Positions 11,448 to 19,937 of a stretch of 64,000 bases of DNA are shown here, piece after piece. A program made the translations under genes and the position numbers. The stretch's first letter is position 1; every line of letters starts with the position of its first letter. Source of the DNA: Cedecea colo. Its GTDB lineage: Bacteria; Pseudomonadota; Gammaproteobacteria; Enterobacterales; Enterobacteriaceae. The stretch covers positions 141,764-205,763 of the forward strand of contig NZ_SOYS01000006.1 in NCBI RefSeq assembly GCF_011808225.1, given 5' to 3'. A model generated the notes under the pieces. The model did no database searches, was not told the origin of the DNA, and worked only from the letters and a program-made list of their open reading frames with translations.

Positions 11448-12004
11448 AAGTTGTATCCCACAACGATATGCCTTAACGAGACCGACTGCGCGCCGCCCTG
11501 TAACGAAGCGTCTAGCTTAATTTCCAGCAGCGGCTGTAAAGACTTACGAACTAACCGGGTTATCGAGAAATGATTTATCGCCATAATTTCCGGATCCGTT
11601 ATTTTCTCCCAGCCGTTGCCTTCGCAGGCAGTTGCCCCTTTTAGCGTTTCCAGGCTGCCGTTTTGTAGCCGAAATCCAGTTGCCTCAGCCTCAGCATGCC
11701 CGGAGGGCTCCCACTGACCGTTGCTGTTTATGTCCCACTGCACCAGCGCACATTCTCCTCCTTTAAGGAGCGTTAAGCCTTTGCCTTTGCATATCCCGTG
11801 GCAGTAGCCCGCACGCTGCAAATGTTTTCCTATACCAAAAGCCAGTTGCCAGAGCGATTCCCGCAGGTTTTCTTTCTGATATTGCAGCAGCACGCCCCGC
11901 TGAAGCGCAGGGAAAAACCGCCCTGCGCTAAGCAAAACAATACTGCTCAACGCCATGGCAATCAGTGTTTCGAGTAAGGTGAATCCTCTTTGCTTCAACT
12001 GCAT
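11444..12004 (-). CDS. ppdB: Prepilin peptidase-dependent protein B (minor pseudopilin)
   Basis: The product has 186 residues and a clear type IV prepilin N-terminus: MQLKQRGFTLLETLIAMALS, with the G/F cleavage site and glutamate at mature position 5. PilW-like sequence follows. It overlaps ppdA by 10 bases and ygdB by 4 bases. A cysteine-rich patch (AGYCHGICKGKG) in the middle is typical of extracytoplasmic minor pilins that form disulphides. By homology it is a minor pseudopilin. Whether this organism builds a pilus from it cannot be told from the window. Confidence 0.88.
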   Translation of the reverse strand: MQLKQRGFTLLETLIAMALSSIVLLSAGRFFPALQRGVLLQYQKENLRESLWQLAFGIGKHLQRAGYCHGICKGKGLTLLKGGECALVQWDINSNGQWEPSGHAEAEATGFRLQNGSLETLKGATACEGNGWEKITDPEIMAINHFSITRLVRKSLQPLLEIKLDASLQGGAQSVSLRHIVVGYNL

Positions 12005-12468
12005 TTTTTAGCCTCGCCTGTTTTACAGGTGCGAATGCGTCCCCACGCGGAGAGTATGATCTGCCATTCCCCGGCAGCGCTTCGCAAAATCAGATGGCCG
12101 GGCCATGCCGTATTCCTTATACCGTAGAAACCAAAGCCTGCCGTCATTTCCACGATTTCCACCTCCGCAAAAGGTTGAGCCAGCTGCCAACGAGATGCGC
12201 TTTTACAGCGGGTATCTGGCGCAAGATGGCTCGACAGGCACCAGCGGGAGTCTGAATGGCTCAACCGGAGCAGGTGATCTACGTTTTTCCAGTTAGCATC
12301 GCTACGCAGTTGCTGCAGAAAGCCGCGCACCCATTGTACGGTTATCCACAACCGTTGCTGTTGCTGCCATTTTTGCCAGCCATATATGCCGCCCATGCTC
12401 AGCGTCACGATAATTCCCATGACCAGCATTACTTCTGTCAGGCTAAAACCACGCTGCTTTCTTTTCAT
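11995..12468 (-). CDS. ppdA: Prepilin peptidase-dependent protein A (minor pseudopilin)
   Basis: This is the first gene of the minor-pseudopilin operon (157 residues; E. coli 156). The N-terminus KRKQRGFSLTEVMLVMGIIV carries the prepilin peptidase site, a +5 glutamate and the membrane helix. A WQKWQQQQRLW stretch matches the tryptophan/glutamine-rich region of E. coli PpdA, and the C-terminal GIRNTAWPGHL is conserved. It follows thyA after 185 bases that contain the thyA terminator, so it should have its own promoter at about 12,480-12,600. The operon continues through ppdB, ygdB and ppdC toward recC. Confidence 0.88.
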   Translation of the reverse strand: MKRKQRGFSLTEVMLVMGIIVTLSMGGIYGWQKWQQQQRLWITVQWVRGFLQQLRSDANWKNVDHLLRLSHSDSRWCLSSHLAPDTRCKSASRWQLAQPFAEVEIVEMTAGFGFYGIRNTAWPGHLILRSAAGEWQIILSAWGRIRTCKTGEAKKCS

Positions 12469-12603
12469 GACGCTGAGTGTGCCCGGGGTGAAAAAAGGCT
12501 GCTACTCCGGGATTAAATTTCATCGAGATATGCCGAAGAAAATATGCGTATTTGCAGCGGCTTACATTGGGCCTGGAAAGGGTCTCGGAAGATTAAAAAG
12601 AGG

Positions 12604-12635
12604 GTAAAAAAAACCGGCGCACAAAGGCACCGGTT
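12604..12635 (-). terminator. Rho-independent terminator of thyA
   Basis: Read on the minus strand, AACCGGTGCC pairs with its complement across a short loop (one mismatch within the stem), followed by eight or more T residues (complement of the A run at 12,606-12,613). It lies about 20 bases after the thyA stop and separates thyA from ppdA. Confidence 0.85.
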
Positions 12636-12653
12636 ATGTCAGTCTGTCGGCAG

Positions 12654-13448
12654 TTAAATCGCAACGGGCGCTTTGATCGCTGGATGCGGGTCGTAACCTT
12701 CAATTTCGAAGTCTTCGAAGCGGTAATCGAAAAGCGATTCGGGCTTGCGTTTGATAACCAGTTTTGGCAGCGCACGCGGTTCGCGAGTTAACTGTAGGTT
12801 AGCCTGCTCAAGGTGATTGCTGTACAGGTGCGTGTCGCCGCCCGTCCAGACGAAATCACCGACTTCAAGCTCGCACTGCTGCGCCATCATATGTACCAGC
12901 AGCGCATAGCTGGCGATATTAAACGGCAGGCCGAGGAAGATATCACAGGAGCGCTGGTAGAGCTGGCAAGAGAGCTTGCCGTCGGCCACATAAAACTGGA
13001 AGAACGCGTGGCAAGGCGCCAGCGCCATTTTGTCCAGTTCCCCCACGTTCCAGGCAGAAACGATGATGCGGCGTGAATCCGGATCGTTTTTCAGCTGGTT
13101 AAGCACCGTGGCGAGCTGATCGATGTGGCGGCCGTCAGGCGTGGCCCATGAGCGCCACTGTTTGCCGTAAACCGGCCCAAGATCGCCGTTCTCATCTGCC
13201 CACTCGTCCCAGATAGTGACGTTATTTTCACGCAGATAAGCAACGTTAGTGTCACCTTTCAGGAACCACAGCAGTTCGTGGATGATGGAGCGCAAATGAC
13301 AACGTTTCGTGGTAACCAGCGGGAAACCTTCCTGCAGATTAAAACGCATCTGATGCCCGAAAATCGACAGCGTGCCGGTGCCGGTACGGTCATTTTTTGG
13401 CGTGCCTTCCGCAAGCACGTTTTTCATCAAATCAAGATACTGTTGCAT
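12654..13448 (-). CDS. thyA: Thymidylate synthase
   Basis: ThyA converts dUMP to dTMP using methylene-tetrahydrofolate as carbon donor and reductant. The 264-residue product has the E. coli length. The catalytic cysteine is C146 in [12 protein letters not shown], followed by the dUMP-binding [20 protein letters not shown]. The N-terminal [11 protein letters not shown] loop is also present. It starts 6 bases after the lgt stop, so lgt and thyA are cotranscribed as in other enterics. A strong terminator follows. It is intact. Confidence 0.98.
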   Translation of the reverse strand: MQQYLDLMKNVLAEGTPKNDRTGTGTLSIFGHQMRFNLQEGFPLVTTKRCHLRSIIHELLWFLKGDTNVAYLRENNVTIWDEWADENGDLGPVYGKQWRSWATPDGRHIDQLATVLNQLKNDPDSRRIIVSAWNVGELDKMALAPCHAFFQFYVADGKLSCQLYQRSCDIFLGLPFNIASYALLVHMMAQQCELEVGDFVWTGGDTHLYSNHLEQANLQLTREPRALPKLVIKRKPESLFDYRFEDFEIEGYDPHPAIKAPVAI

Positions 13449-13454
13449 GTTACC

Positions 13455-14330
13455 TCACGAAAGCTGCTGCTGTGGACGACGGCGATACGCCCAAACCATC
13501 ATAATTGCACCGGCCACAATCATCGGAATCGAGAGAATCTGCCCCATACTGATGTACTGCACCCATGCGCCGGTAAACTGGGCATCCGGCTGGCGGAAGA
13601 ATTCTACGATGATGCGGAACGCGCCATAACCAATGAGGAACAGCCCAGAAACCGCCCCCATCGGGCGTGGTTTACGGATAAACAGATTCAAAATGATGAA
13701 CAGCACGATACCTTCAAGCACCATTTCGTAAAGCTGCGAAGGGTGACGCGGCAATACGCCATAGGTGTTGAACAGCGACTGCCATTCAGGATGCGTTGCC
13801 AGCAGGCCGATATCTTCGCTGCGCGATCCCGGGAAGAGCATCGCCCATTTAAAGTCCGGATCGACCCGGCCCCAGAGTTCGCCGTTGATAAAATTGCCCA
13901 GGCGACCGGCGGCAAGGCCGAAAGGAATCAGCGGAGCAATAAAATCTGCCACCTGGAAGAAATGACGTTTAGTACGACGCGCGAACCAAATCATTACGCA
14001 GATGACACCGACCAGGCCGCCGTGGAAGGACATGCCGCCATCCCAGACTTTGAACAGGTATAGCGGATCGGCAAGGAAAGTGGGCAGATTGTAGAAAAAG
14101 ACATAGCCGAGACGCCCGCCGAGGAAGACCCCAAGGAAGCCGGCATACAGCAGGTTTTCTACTTCATTTTTAGTCCAGCCGCTTCCTGGTTTGCTGGCGC
14201 GGCGTCCGGCCAGCCACATGGCAAAAACAAACCCAACCAGGTACATCATTCCGTACCAGTGCAGGGAGACCGGCCCGACGGAAAAGATCACCGGGTCAAA
14301 TTCAGGGAATCGAAGATAGCCACTATTCAT
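13455..14330 (-). CDS. lgt: Prolipoprotein diacylglyceryl transferase
   Basis: Lgt is the inner-membrane enzyme that transfers diacylglycerol from phosphatidylglycerol to the lipobox cysteine of prolipoproteins, the first step of lipoprotein maturation. The chain has about seven hydrophobic segments and the family signature [14 protein letters not shown], plus [11 protein letters not shown] with the essential histidine. Three in-frame starts lie close together: GTG 14339, ATG 14336 and ATG 14330. I chose 14330 because [16 protein letters not shown] lines up with the E. coli start and gives 291 residues, the E. coli length. It is followed by thyA after 6 bases. Confidence 0.96.
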   Translation of the reverse strand: MNSGYLRFPEFDPVIFSVGPVSLHWYGMMYLVGFVFAMWLAGRRASKPGSGWTKNEVENLLYAGFLGVFLGGRLGYVFFYNLPTFLADPLYLFKVWDGGMSFHGGLVGVICVMIWFARRTKRHFFQVADFIAPLIPFGLAAGRLGNFINGELWGRVDPDFKWAMLFPGSRSEDIGLLATHPEWQSLFNTYGVLPRHPSQLYEMVLEGIVLFIILNLFIRKPRPMGAVSGLFLIGYGAFRIIVEFFRQPDAQFTGAWVQYISMGQILSIPMIVAGAIMMVWAYRRRPQQQLS

Positions 14331-14501
14331 AGTCATCACAAACCATTGTTATCCCGCCGGTGAAGAAAGGCAGGTTGCAAATACGCACCGCTGCCGATGC
14401 GCTCCGAAAGCGGCGAATCATAGCATAAAGGGCACGCCGATTAAGTCCGCGAAGTTGTAAAAGATATGTAATGCCGGGCGTAAAACGAGGCAGCAGGCGC
14501 T

Positions 14502-16748
14502 TTAGCGCCCGCCGCGAATCAGCCCGCCTATGCCGCACTGTTCCATAAACAAAGAGACCTGATGACGGACTTCCGTTGCCAGCTGAGCTTCGAGGCTGCG
14601 CTCTGCCAGAAGCTGCGCTTCTTCAAGTTTTATATGGCGCAGCAGGTATTTGACGCGTGCTACCGAGCGACCATTCATAGAAAGATGCCGATAGCCCATG
14701 CCCACCAGCAACGCAACGCACATCGGGTCACCCGCCATTTCACCGCACAGGCACAGGTCAATCTCGTAACGTTCGGCTTCATTGGCTATCTGCTGCAGCA
14801 CGCGCAACATAGCCGGATGCAGGCTATCGTACAGGCTGGCGACGCGAGTATTATTGCGGTCGACGGCCAGCAGATATTGCGTTAAGTCGTTTGTGCCGAC
14901 GGAAATAAAATCCACCCGCCCGGCGAGATGCCCCATCATAAAGACCATGGATGGCACTTCCACCATCACACCCAGACGGGGCTTCGGCAGCGTGTAGCCC
15001 AGCATCTCTTCCACTTCACGCCCTGCTCTGTCGATAAGGCGGCGCGCTTCGTCCACTTCATCCAGGCTCGTAATCATCGGCAGTAGAATATTTAAGTTGC
15101 CTGTCGCCGCGTTCGCTCGCAGCATGGCGCGAACCTGTACCAGGAAGATTTCTGGCTGATCGAGCGTTATACGGATCCCGCGCCAGCCGAGACAAGGGTT
15201 CTCTTCGCTGATCGGCATATACGGCAGTTGCTTATCAGCCCCCACGTCCAGCGTACGCAGCGTTACGGGCTTCTCGTTAAACATCTGCAACATGCCCTGG
15301 TACTGGGCAACCTGCTCTTCCTCAGAAGGGAAGCCGCTTTGCAGCATGAACGGAATTTCTGTGCGATACAGCCCGATGCCGTCGATGCGGCTGCCGAGCT
15401 TTTCTTCATGTTGCGGGCTAAGGCCTGCGTTGAGCATCACCTGGACACGCTCACCGCTTTTCAGTGCCGCAGGCATGTCTACGTCATCTTCCGCAAGGCG
15501 GCTTAGCTCGTTTTCTTCGCTGATCAGGCGCTGATATTCCTGCAGCAGAACCGGCTCAGGATCGACCAATAGCTCGCCGCGGTAGCCGTCCACCACCAGC
15601 GTACGACGATGCAGCACTGAGGGCTGGATATCAGCCCCCATTACCGTCGGAATGCCCAATGCCCGCACCATAATGGCGGCGTGGGAGTTTGCTGCGCCAT
15701 CGCGCACTACCACGCCGGCAAGGCGGCTTTGCGGCAGTTCCGCAAGGGTGGTCGCTGAAAGCTCATCAGCAACCAGAATAAAACGCTCCGGCCAGGTGTT
15801 TGGCCCCTGAATAGTGTCGTCAAGGTGGAAAAGCAGACGTTGCCCAAGCGTTCTCAGGTCGCCCGCGCGTTCTTTCAGGTAGCCGTCTGACAGGCTGGCA
15901 AACTGTTCGGCAAATTTTTCGACGACCTTTTTGACCGCCCATTCCGCCACCGAACCTTTATCCACCTCGCCGAACAGCTCACGGCGCAGCCGCGCGTCGG
16001 TCAGCAGGTGGGAGTAGAGGTCGAAAATAGCGGCTGTTTCTTTCTGGGCGCCCGCCGCAAAACGTTTGCTGTAACGACGAAACTCGTTGGCGGCTTCTTC
16101 AAGTGCTGCCGTCAGGCGCTCACGCTCAAGGGTGATATCGAGCGTTGATGCTTCCGTTACCTGCTCCATAAGCGGGAGCGTGGAGTCCATCCAGCCTTCG
16201 GCAATGGCAACGCCGGGCGATGCGGGAAGCGCCCGAATTCGCGTCTGGCGATATTGGCCAAACAGAGCGGCAAGCTGTGACTGGGAGAGAATGCCCGCCA
16301 TTTGCGTGGCGAGGGTAACGAGGAAAGATTCTTCGCTTTCATCGTACTGACGGTGTTCGCGTTGCTGAACGACCAACACGCCCAGCAGCTGACGACGCTG
16401 GATGATCGGTACGCCAAGGAAAGCGCGGAAACGCTCTTCTTTTACCGCTGGTACGTATTTAAAGCTGGGGTGTTTCTGGGCATCCGCAAGGTTGATGGGT
16501 TCGGCAAGACGCCCAACCAGCCCGACGATGCCTTCATCAAATGCCAGGGTAACGGTGCGCCCGCGTGGTTTTTTCAGCCCTTTTGTTGCCATCAGGTAGT
16601 AGCAACGGCGGTCGCTGTCTGCGAGATAAACCGAGCAGACCTCGGTATCCATCGCAAGGCAGATGTCGGTAACTAAAATATCCAGCGCCTCATTGAGGCG
16701 CGGAGCGCTGGCTACCTTTTCAACAATTTCTCGCAAGCGGGTGAGCAT
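14502..16748 (-). CDS. ptsP: PTS enzyme I-Ntr (phosphoenolpyruvate-protein phosphotransferase)
   Basis: EI-Ntr takes the phosphate from phosphoenolpyruvate and passes it to NPr and then EIIA-Ntr, a regulatory chain that reports on nitrogen and potassium status. The 748-residue protein has an N-terminal GAF domain (about residues 1-150). The EI domain carries the phosphorylated H356 in GAANSHAAIMVRALGIPTVM, and a PEP-binding TIM barrel contains the conserved CLCGEMAGDP. It starts 12 bases after rppH and ends 171 bases before lgt. A GGCGC hairpin overlaps its stop codon but is not followed by a good T run. Confidence 0.97.
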   Translation of the reverse strand: MLTRLREIVEKVASAPRLNEALDILVTDICLAMDTEVCSVYLADSDRRCYYLMATKGLKKPRGRTVTLAFDEGIVGLVGRLAEPINLADAQKHPSFKYVPAVKEERFRAFLGVPIIQRRQLLGVLVVQQREHRQYDESEESFLVTLATQMAGILSQSQLAALFGQYRQTRIRALPASPGVAIAEGWMDSTLPLMEQVTEASTLDITLERERLTAALEEAANEFRRYSKRFAAGAQKETAAIFDLYSHLLTDARLRRELFGEVDKGSVAEWAVKKVVEKFAEQFASLSDGYLKERAGDLRTLGQRLLFHLDDTIQGPNTWPERFILVADELSATTLAELPQSRLAGVVVRDGAANSHAAIMVRALGIPTVMGADIQPSVLHRRTLVVDGYRGELLVDPEPVLLQEYQRLISEENELSRLAEDDVDMPAALKSGERVQVMLNAGLSPQHEEKLGSRIDGIGLYRTEIPFMLQSGFPSEEEQVAQYQGMLQMFNEKPVTLRTLDVGADKQLPYMPISEENPCLGWRGIRITLDQPEIFLVQVRAMLRANAATGNLNILLPMITSLDEVDEARRLIDRAGREVEEMLGYTLPKPRLGVMVEVPSMVFMMGHLAGRVDFISVGTNDLTQYLLAVDRNNTRVASLYDSLHPAMLRVLQQIANEAERYEIDLCLCGEMAGDPMCVALLVGMGYRHLSMNGRSVARVKYLLRHIKLEEAQLLAERSLEAQLATEVRHQVSLFMEQCGIGGLIRGGR

Positions 16749-16760
16749 TTTTTGCGTGAC

Positions 16761-17291
16761 TTAACCTCTTTTACGTCGCCATGCAGGCGCGTTATTGCGT
16801 GGTGGCGTAACTTCCTGCAGCGGCATAACGACACTGGCAAACTCTTTCATCACCCGACGATAAACATCGCGTTTAAAGGAGACGACCTGACGCACCGGAT
16901 ACCAGTAACTCACCCACCGCCAGCCGTCAAACTCCGGCGTGCTGCTGGTTTGCATATTGATGTCGTTATCAGAGCTTACCAACTGTAAAAGAAACCATTT
17001 TTGTTTCTGGCCGATACAAACCGGCTTTGTGTCCCAACGCACCAAACGTTTCGGTAATTTGTAACGTAACCAGTTGCGGGTCGAGGCGAGGATGCGGACA
17101 TCTTTTCGCTGTAAACCGACTTCTTCAAAAAGCTCACGGTACATCGCCTGCTCAGGAGACTCACCAGGGTTGATGCCGCCCTGAGGAAACTGCCAGGAGT
17201 GCTGACCAAAACGTCTGGCCCACATCACCTGCCCTTGCCGATTACAGATTACAATACCAACATTCGGGCGGTAGCCATCATCATCGATCAC
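16761..17291 (-). CDS. rppH: RNA pyrophosphohydrolase RppH (Nudix)
   Basis: RppH removes pyrophosphate from the 5' end of mRNAs, which triggers RNase E-dependent decay. The 176-residue protein begins [20 protein letters not shown], as in E. coli. It contains the Nudix box: GGINPGE, then REL, then EEVG at about residues 38-59, carrying the metal-binding glutamates. It is the promoter-proximal gene of rppH-ptsP, with 12 bases between them. Upstream lies the long DnaA-box region. Confidence 0.97.
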   Translation of the reverse strand: MIDDDGYRPNVGIVICNRQGQVMWARRFGQHSWQFPQGGINPGESPEQAMYRELFEEVGLQRKDVRILASTRNWLRYKLPKRLVRWDTKPVCIGQKQKWFLLQLVSSDNDINMQTSSTPEFDGWRWVSYWYPVRQVVSFKRDVYRRVMKEFASVVMPLQEVTPPRNNAPAWRRKRG

Positions 17292-17976
17292 CGGACTACC
17301 TCAAATAAAACCTGGATTGCAGCGATTGTTTCATACAAGCCTCAGGCGGTAAACCACTCTTAACGGTGAACATTAGCGAATAAACGTTGAATAACTCACA
17401 AATTTAACCTGAGTTATAAACAGATAAGGTAAAGGCACTCCGGTTTTATTCACTTTTTCTGTGGATATCACTGTGAAAAACTAGCCCATACCTGCGGGAC
17501 AACTTCTGATAACTTACATTAAGAACAATCCCACGGCTTATAAAAACCACTATTATTCATATAGATATAGAGATAAAATTGATTCACAGCATTCATAATG
17601 TGATGTGCATCACATACAAGGATCGCCAACTGCTGAAAGATCGAACAATGACGTTTTTATCCACAGATTGTGCCAACAAGTCAGGCCATATTCGTTGAAA
17701 AAATGTGTTTCATCCCTCAGTCAAGGCTGTAAATCGAACCAGTAGTGACAGTTTTACCCAGTTATCCCATTTTTCTGTGGATAACCTGGTGTAAGATCCT
17801 GTTCATTGTCGGTGACCAGAACTGGAAAAGATTTTTTCAAACCGTACAATATGCGCAAATCGTGAAAAAAAGATATTAAAAATCATGTAATTGATATCTT
17901 CTCTTCCGACACGCTAAACTATTTCCACGCTGTGGGTAAACCACAGTTATTTTTTAACCACATGGCAGCCCGGCTT
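17292..17976. other. Gene-free rppH-mutH region with DnaA boxes, positional match to DARS2
   Basis: This 685-base AT-rich stretch has no convincing gene. It contains two perfect DnaA boxes in opposite orientation: TTATCCACA at 17657-17665 and TGTGGATAA at 17776-17784. Near-matches are TGTGGATAT at 17460-17468, TTATCCCAT at 17762-17770 and TGTGGGTAA at 17931-17939. In E. coli the DnaA-reactivating sequence DARS2, which converts ADP-DnaA to ATP-DnaA, lies in exactly this interval beside mutH. I infer this is the DARS2 equivalent. I could not assign IHF or Fis sites by eye. The divergent promoters of rppH and mutH must also lie here. Confidence 0.65.
17597..17616. promoter_or_regulatory. Consensus CRP binding site
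   Basis: TGTGA-TGTGCA-TCACA at 17599-17614 is a perfect match to the CRP half-sites with the standard 6-base spacer. It is about 300 bases upstream of rppH and 360 upstream of mutH, so its target promoter is unclear. It lies inside the DnaA-box region. Confidence 0.65.
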
Positions 17977-18663
17977 ATGCACTCACTACGCCCCTTGCTA
18001 CATCCGCCGGAAAACGAACAGATTTTACTGGCTCAGGCTCAGCGTCTGGCAGGTTATACGCTGGGAGAACTGGCCGCGCTCGCAGGCCTTGCAATACCAC
18101 CCGATCTGAAACGCGATAAGGGCTGGATCGGTATTTTGCTGGAGCTCTGGCTTGGCGCGAGCGCGGGAAGTAAACCGGAGCAGGACTTCGCCGCACTGGG
18201 TATTGAGCTAAAAACGATTCCGATAGACAGGCAGGGCCGCCCGCTGGAAACCACCTTTGTCTGCGTCGCCCCTCTCATCGGCAATACCGGCGTGGTGTGG
18301 GAGACCAGCCATGTGCGCCATAAGCTGAAACGGGTGCTTTGGATACCGGTAGAAGGTGAACGACAAATCCCCCTTGCCGAGCGTCGCGTGGGTGCACCGC
18401 TGCTATGGGAGCCGTCAGAAGAAGAGGAGCATCAGCTCAGGCTTGACTGGGAAGAACTGATGGATTTAATCGTGCTCGGTCAGGTAGAGCGTATTACCGC
18501 CCGGCATGGCGAAGTGTTACAGCTGCGTCCGAAAGCCGCTAACGGTAAAGCGCTCACCGAAGCCATAGGCACCGAAGGCGCGCGCATTCTTACGCTGCCG
18601 CGGGGCTTTTATCTGAAAAAGAACTTCACTGCGCGGCTTCTGGCGCGTCATTTCCATCTCTAG
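17977..18663 (+). CDS. mutH: DNA mismatch repair endonuclease MutH
   Basis: MutH nicks the unmethylated strand at hemimethylated GATC sites when activated by MutS-MutL. The frame is open from a GTG at 17932 and an ATG at 17962. I chose the ATG at 17977 because [15 protein letters not shown] aligns without gaps to the E. coli N-terminus and gives 228 residues (E. coli 229). Conserved blocks include [27 protein letters not shown] (the catalytic D...E-x-K), and [20 protein letters not shown]. It is followed after 74 bases by ygdQ. Confidence 0.95.
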   Translation: MHSLRPLLHPPENEQILLAQAQRLAGYTLGELAALAGLAIPPDLKRDKGWIGILLELWLGASAGSKPEQDFAALGIELKTIPIDRQGRPLETTFVCVAPLIGNTGVVWETSHVRHKLKRVLWIPVEGERQIPLAERRVGAPLLWEPSEEEEHQLRLDWEELMDLIVLGQVERITARHGEVLQLRPKAANGKALTEAIGTEGARILTLPRGFYLKKNFTARLLARHFHL

Positions 18664-18674
18664 TATCAATTAAC

Positions 18675-18705
18675 TTGTACGCCCTTTCCGGCACGCGCTT
18701 ATAAT
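18675..18705 (+). promoter_or_regulatory. Possible sigma70 promoter of ygdQ
   Basis: TATAAT at 18700-18705 is a perfect -10 element. TTGTAC at 18675-18680 is a fair -35, though the 19-base spacing is long. It lies in the 74-base gap between mutH and ygdQ. Confidence 0.45.
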
Positions 18706-18737
18706 TAGCGTTTTCATTTTTTGGCAGGAATTTTTTG

Positions 18738-19448
18738 ATGTTTGCATGGCTCTCCGACCCCAATGCGTGGATGGCGTTAGGCACGCTAACGATTCTGGAA
18801 ATCGTACTGGGTATCGACAATATTATTTTCCTCTCTCTGGTCGTTGCGAAGCTCCCTAAAGAGCAGCAGCAAAAAGCTCGTCATCTTGGTTTAGGCGCCG
18901 CCATGATTATGCGCCTGGCGCTACTGGCTTCCATCGCGTGGGTTATTCGCTTAACGACGCCGCTGTTTACGATAATGGGCAACGAGATCTCAGCGCGGGA
19001 TTTAATCCTGCTGCTTGGGGGACTGTTCCTGATCTGGAAAGCCAGTAAAGAGATTCACGAATCCATTGAAGGGGAAGAAGAAGGGCTTAAAACTAACGTT
19101 CACTCATTTTTCGGCGCTATCCTGCAGATCATGCTGCTGGATATTATTTTCAGCCTGGATTCGGTGATCACCGCCGTCGGCCTGTCTGACCATTTGTTTA
19201 TTATGATGGCCGCCGTGATTATTGCCGTTGGGGTAATGATGTTTGCCGCACGCGCAATTGGCGATTTCGTTGACCGTCACCCGTCGGTGAAAATGCTTGC
19301 CCTGGCGTTCCTGTTGCTGGTCGGCTTTACGCTTATCCTCGAAAGCTTCGATGTTCACGTGCCGAAGGGTTACGTTTACTTTGCGATGTTCTTCTCCATC
19401 GCGGTCGAAAGCCTCAACCTTATCCGCAACAAAAAAAATCCGCTCTAG
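18738..19448 (+). CDS. ygdQ: YgdQ, TerC-family inner-membrane protein
   Basis: The 236-residue product is an integral membrane protein of the TerC family, close to E. coli YgdQ (237 residues). It has about seven hydrophobic segments. The TerC signatures EIVLGIDNIIF (near residue 20) and DIIFSLDSVITAVG carry the conserved acidic residues thought to bind a metal ion. Some TerC proteins export manganese; YgdQ itself has no firmly established substrate that I know of. The start is the ATG at 18738 after GGCAGGAA. A terminator follows directly. Confidence 0.93.
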   Translation: MFAWLSDPNAWMALGTLTILEIVLGIDNIIFLSLVVAKLPKEQQQKARHLGLGAAMIMRLALLASIAWVIRLTTPLFTIMGNEISARDLILLLGGLFLIWKASKEIHESIEGEEEGLKTNVHSFFGAILQIMLLDIIFSLDSVITAVGLSDHLFIMMAAVIIAVGVMMFAARAIGDFVDRHPSVKMLALAFLLLVGFTLILESFDVHVPKGYVYFAMFFSIAVESLNLIRNKKNPL

Positions 19449-19453
19449 CCCGC

Positions 19454-19490
19454 TCAGGGGAAAGTTTTACGCTTTCCCCTGATTTATTTT
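19454..19490 (+). terminator. Rho-independent terminator of ygdQ
   Basis: TCAGGGGAAAG pairs perfectly with CTTTCCCCTGA around a 7-base loop and is followed by TTTATTTT. It begins six bases after the ygdQ stop. Confidence 0.9.
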
Positions 19491-19574
19491 AAGAATTTCC
19501 TGCTTATCTGCGCGCCTTCAAAAAGTTATTACTAAACTATGTAGGGCATTCCATTCCTGACGAGGCGAATAAAA

Positions 19575-19793
19575 ATGAAAAAATGGGCAGTTGTCATTTC
19601 AGCAATCGGGTTGGCATTCACAGTTTCTGGCTGTAGCAGCGACTACGTGATGGCAACCAAAGATGGCCGCATGATCCTTACCGACGGTAAGCCACAGATT
19701 GACGATGAAACCGGGCTGGTAAGCTATCGCGACCAGCAGGGTAACGAGATGCAAATCAATCGCGACGACGTTTCACAGATCATTGAACGCTAG
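19575..19793 (+). CDS. ygdR: YgdR, small YgdI/YgdR-family lipoprotein
   Basis: This is a 72-residue lipoprotein precursor. Its signal peptide ends in the lipobox VSGC with C20 as the lipidated residue, followed by [14 protein letters not shown], which is characteristic of the YgdI/YgdR (DUF903) family. The mature part is a small beta domain. The residues after the cysteine (S, S) suggest outer-membrane sorting rather than retention, since there is no aspartate at +2. The function is unknown to me. It is monocistronic between two hairpins. Confidence 0.93.
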   Translation: MKKWAVVISAIGLAFTVSGCSSDYVMATKDGRMILTDGKPQIDDETGLVSYRDQQGNEMQINRDDVSQIIER

Positions 19794-19800
19794 CGCCTGA

Positions 19801-19833
19801 AGGTCAGCGCCTCGCTGGCCTGAATACTTTTCT
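19801..19833 (+). terminator. Probable terminator of ygdR
   Basis: AGGTCAGCG pairs with CGCTGGCCT (one T-G pair) around a 3-base loop, followed by GAATACTTTTCTT. It starts a few bases after the ygdR stop. Confidence 0.6.
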
Positions 19834-19937
19834 TACCTCTCCCCCCTTTCGCTTTTGCTTCCCCTCTGCCATGTTATTAATCCATTTTGTCGGGCGCTTG
19901 CCTGATGTGGTCTGGTAGAAGAATAAGGAAGCCGGCA

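Noticed and set aside
13278-14063. 261-codon plus-strand frame across thyA and lgt
   Set aside because: It is antisense to two highly conserved essential genes, shows no domain and has no plausible start signal.
14323-14538. 71-codon minus-strand frame between ptsP and lgt
   Set aside because: It overlaps both neighbours, has no ribosome-binding site and no recognisable motif. The interval is more likely the lgt promoter region.
17932-17976. Longer mutH start sites (GTG 17932, ATG 17962)
   Set aside because: The protein from 17977 aligns to the E. coli N-terminus without gaps. The extra residues have no counterpart and overlap a DnaA-type repeat.
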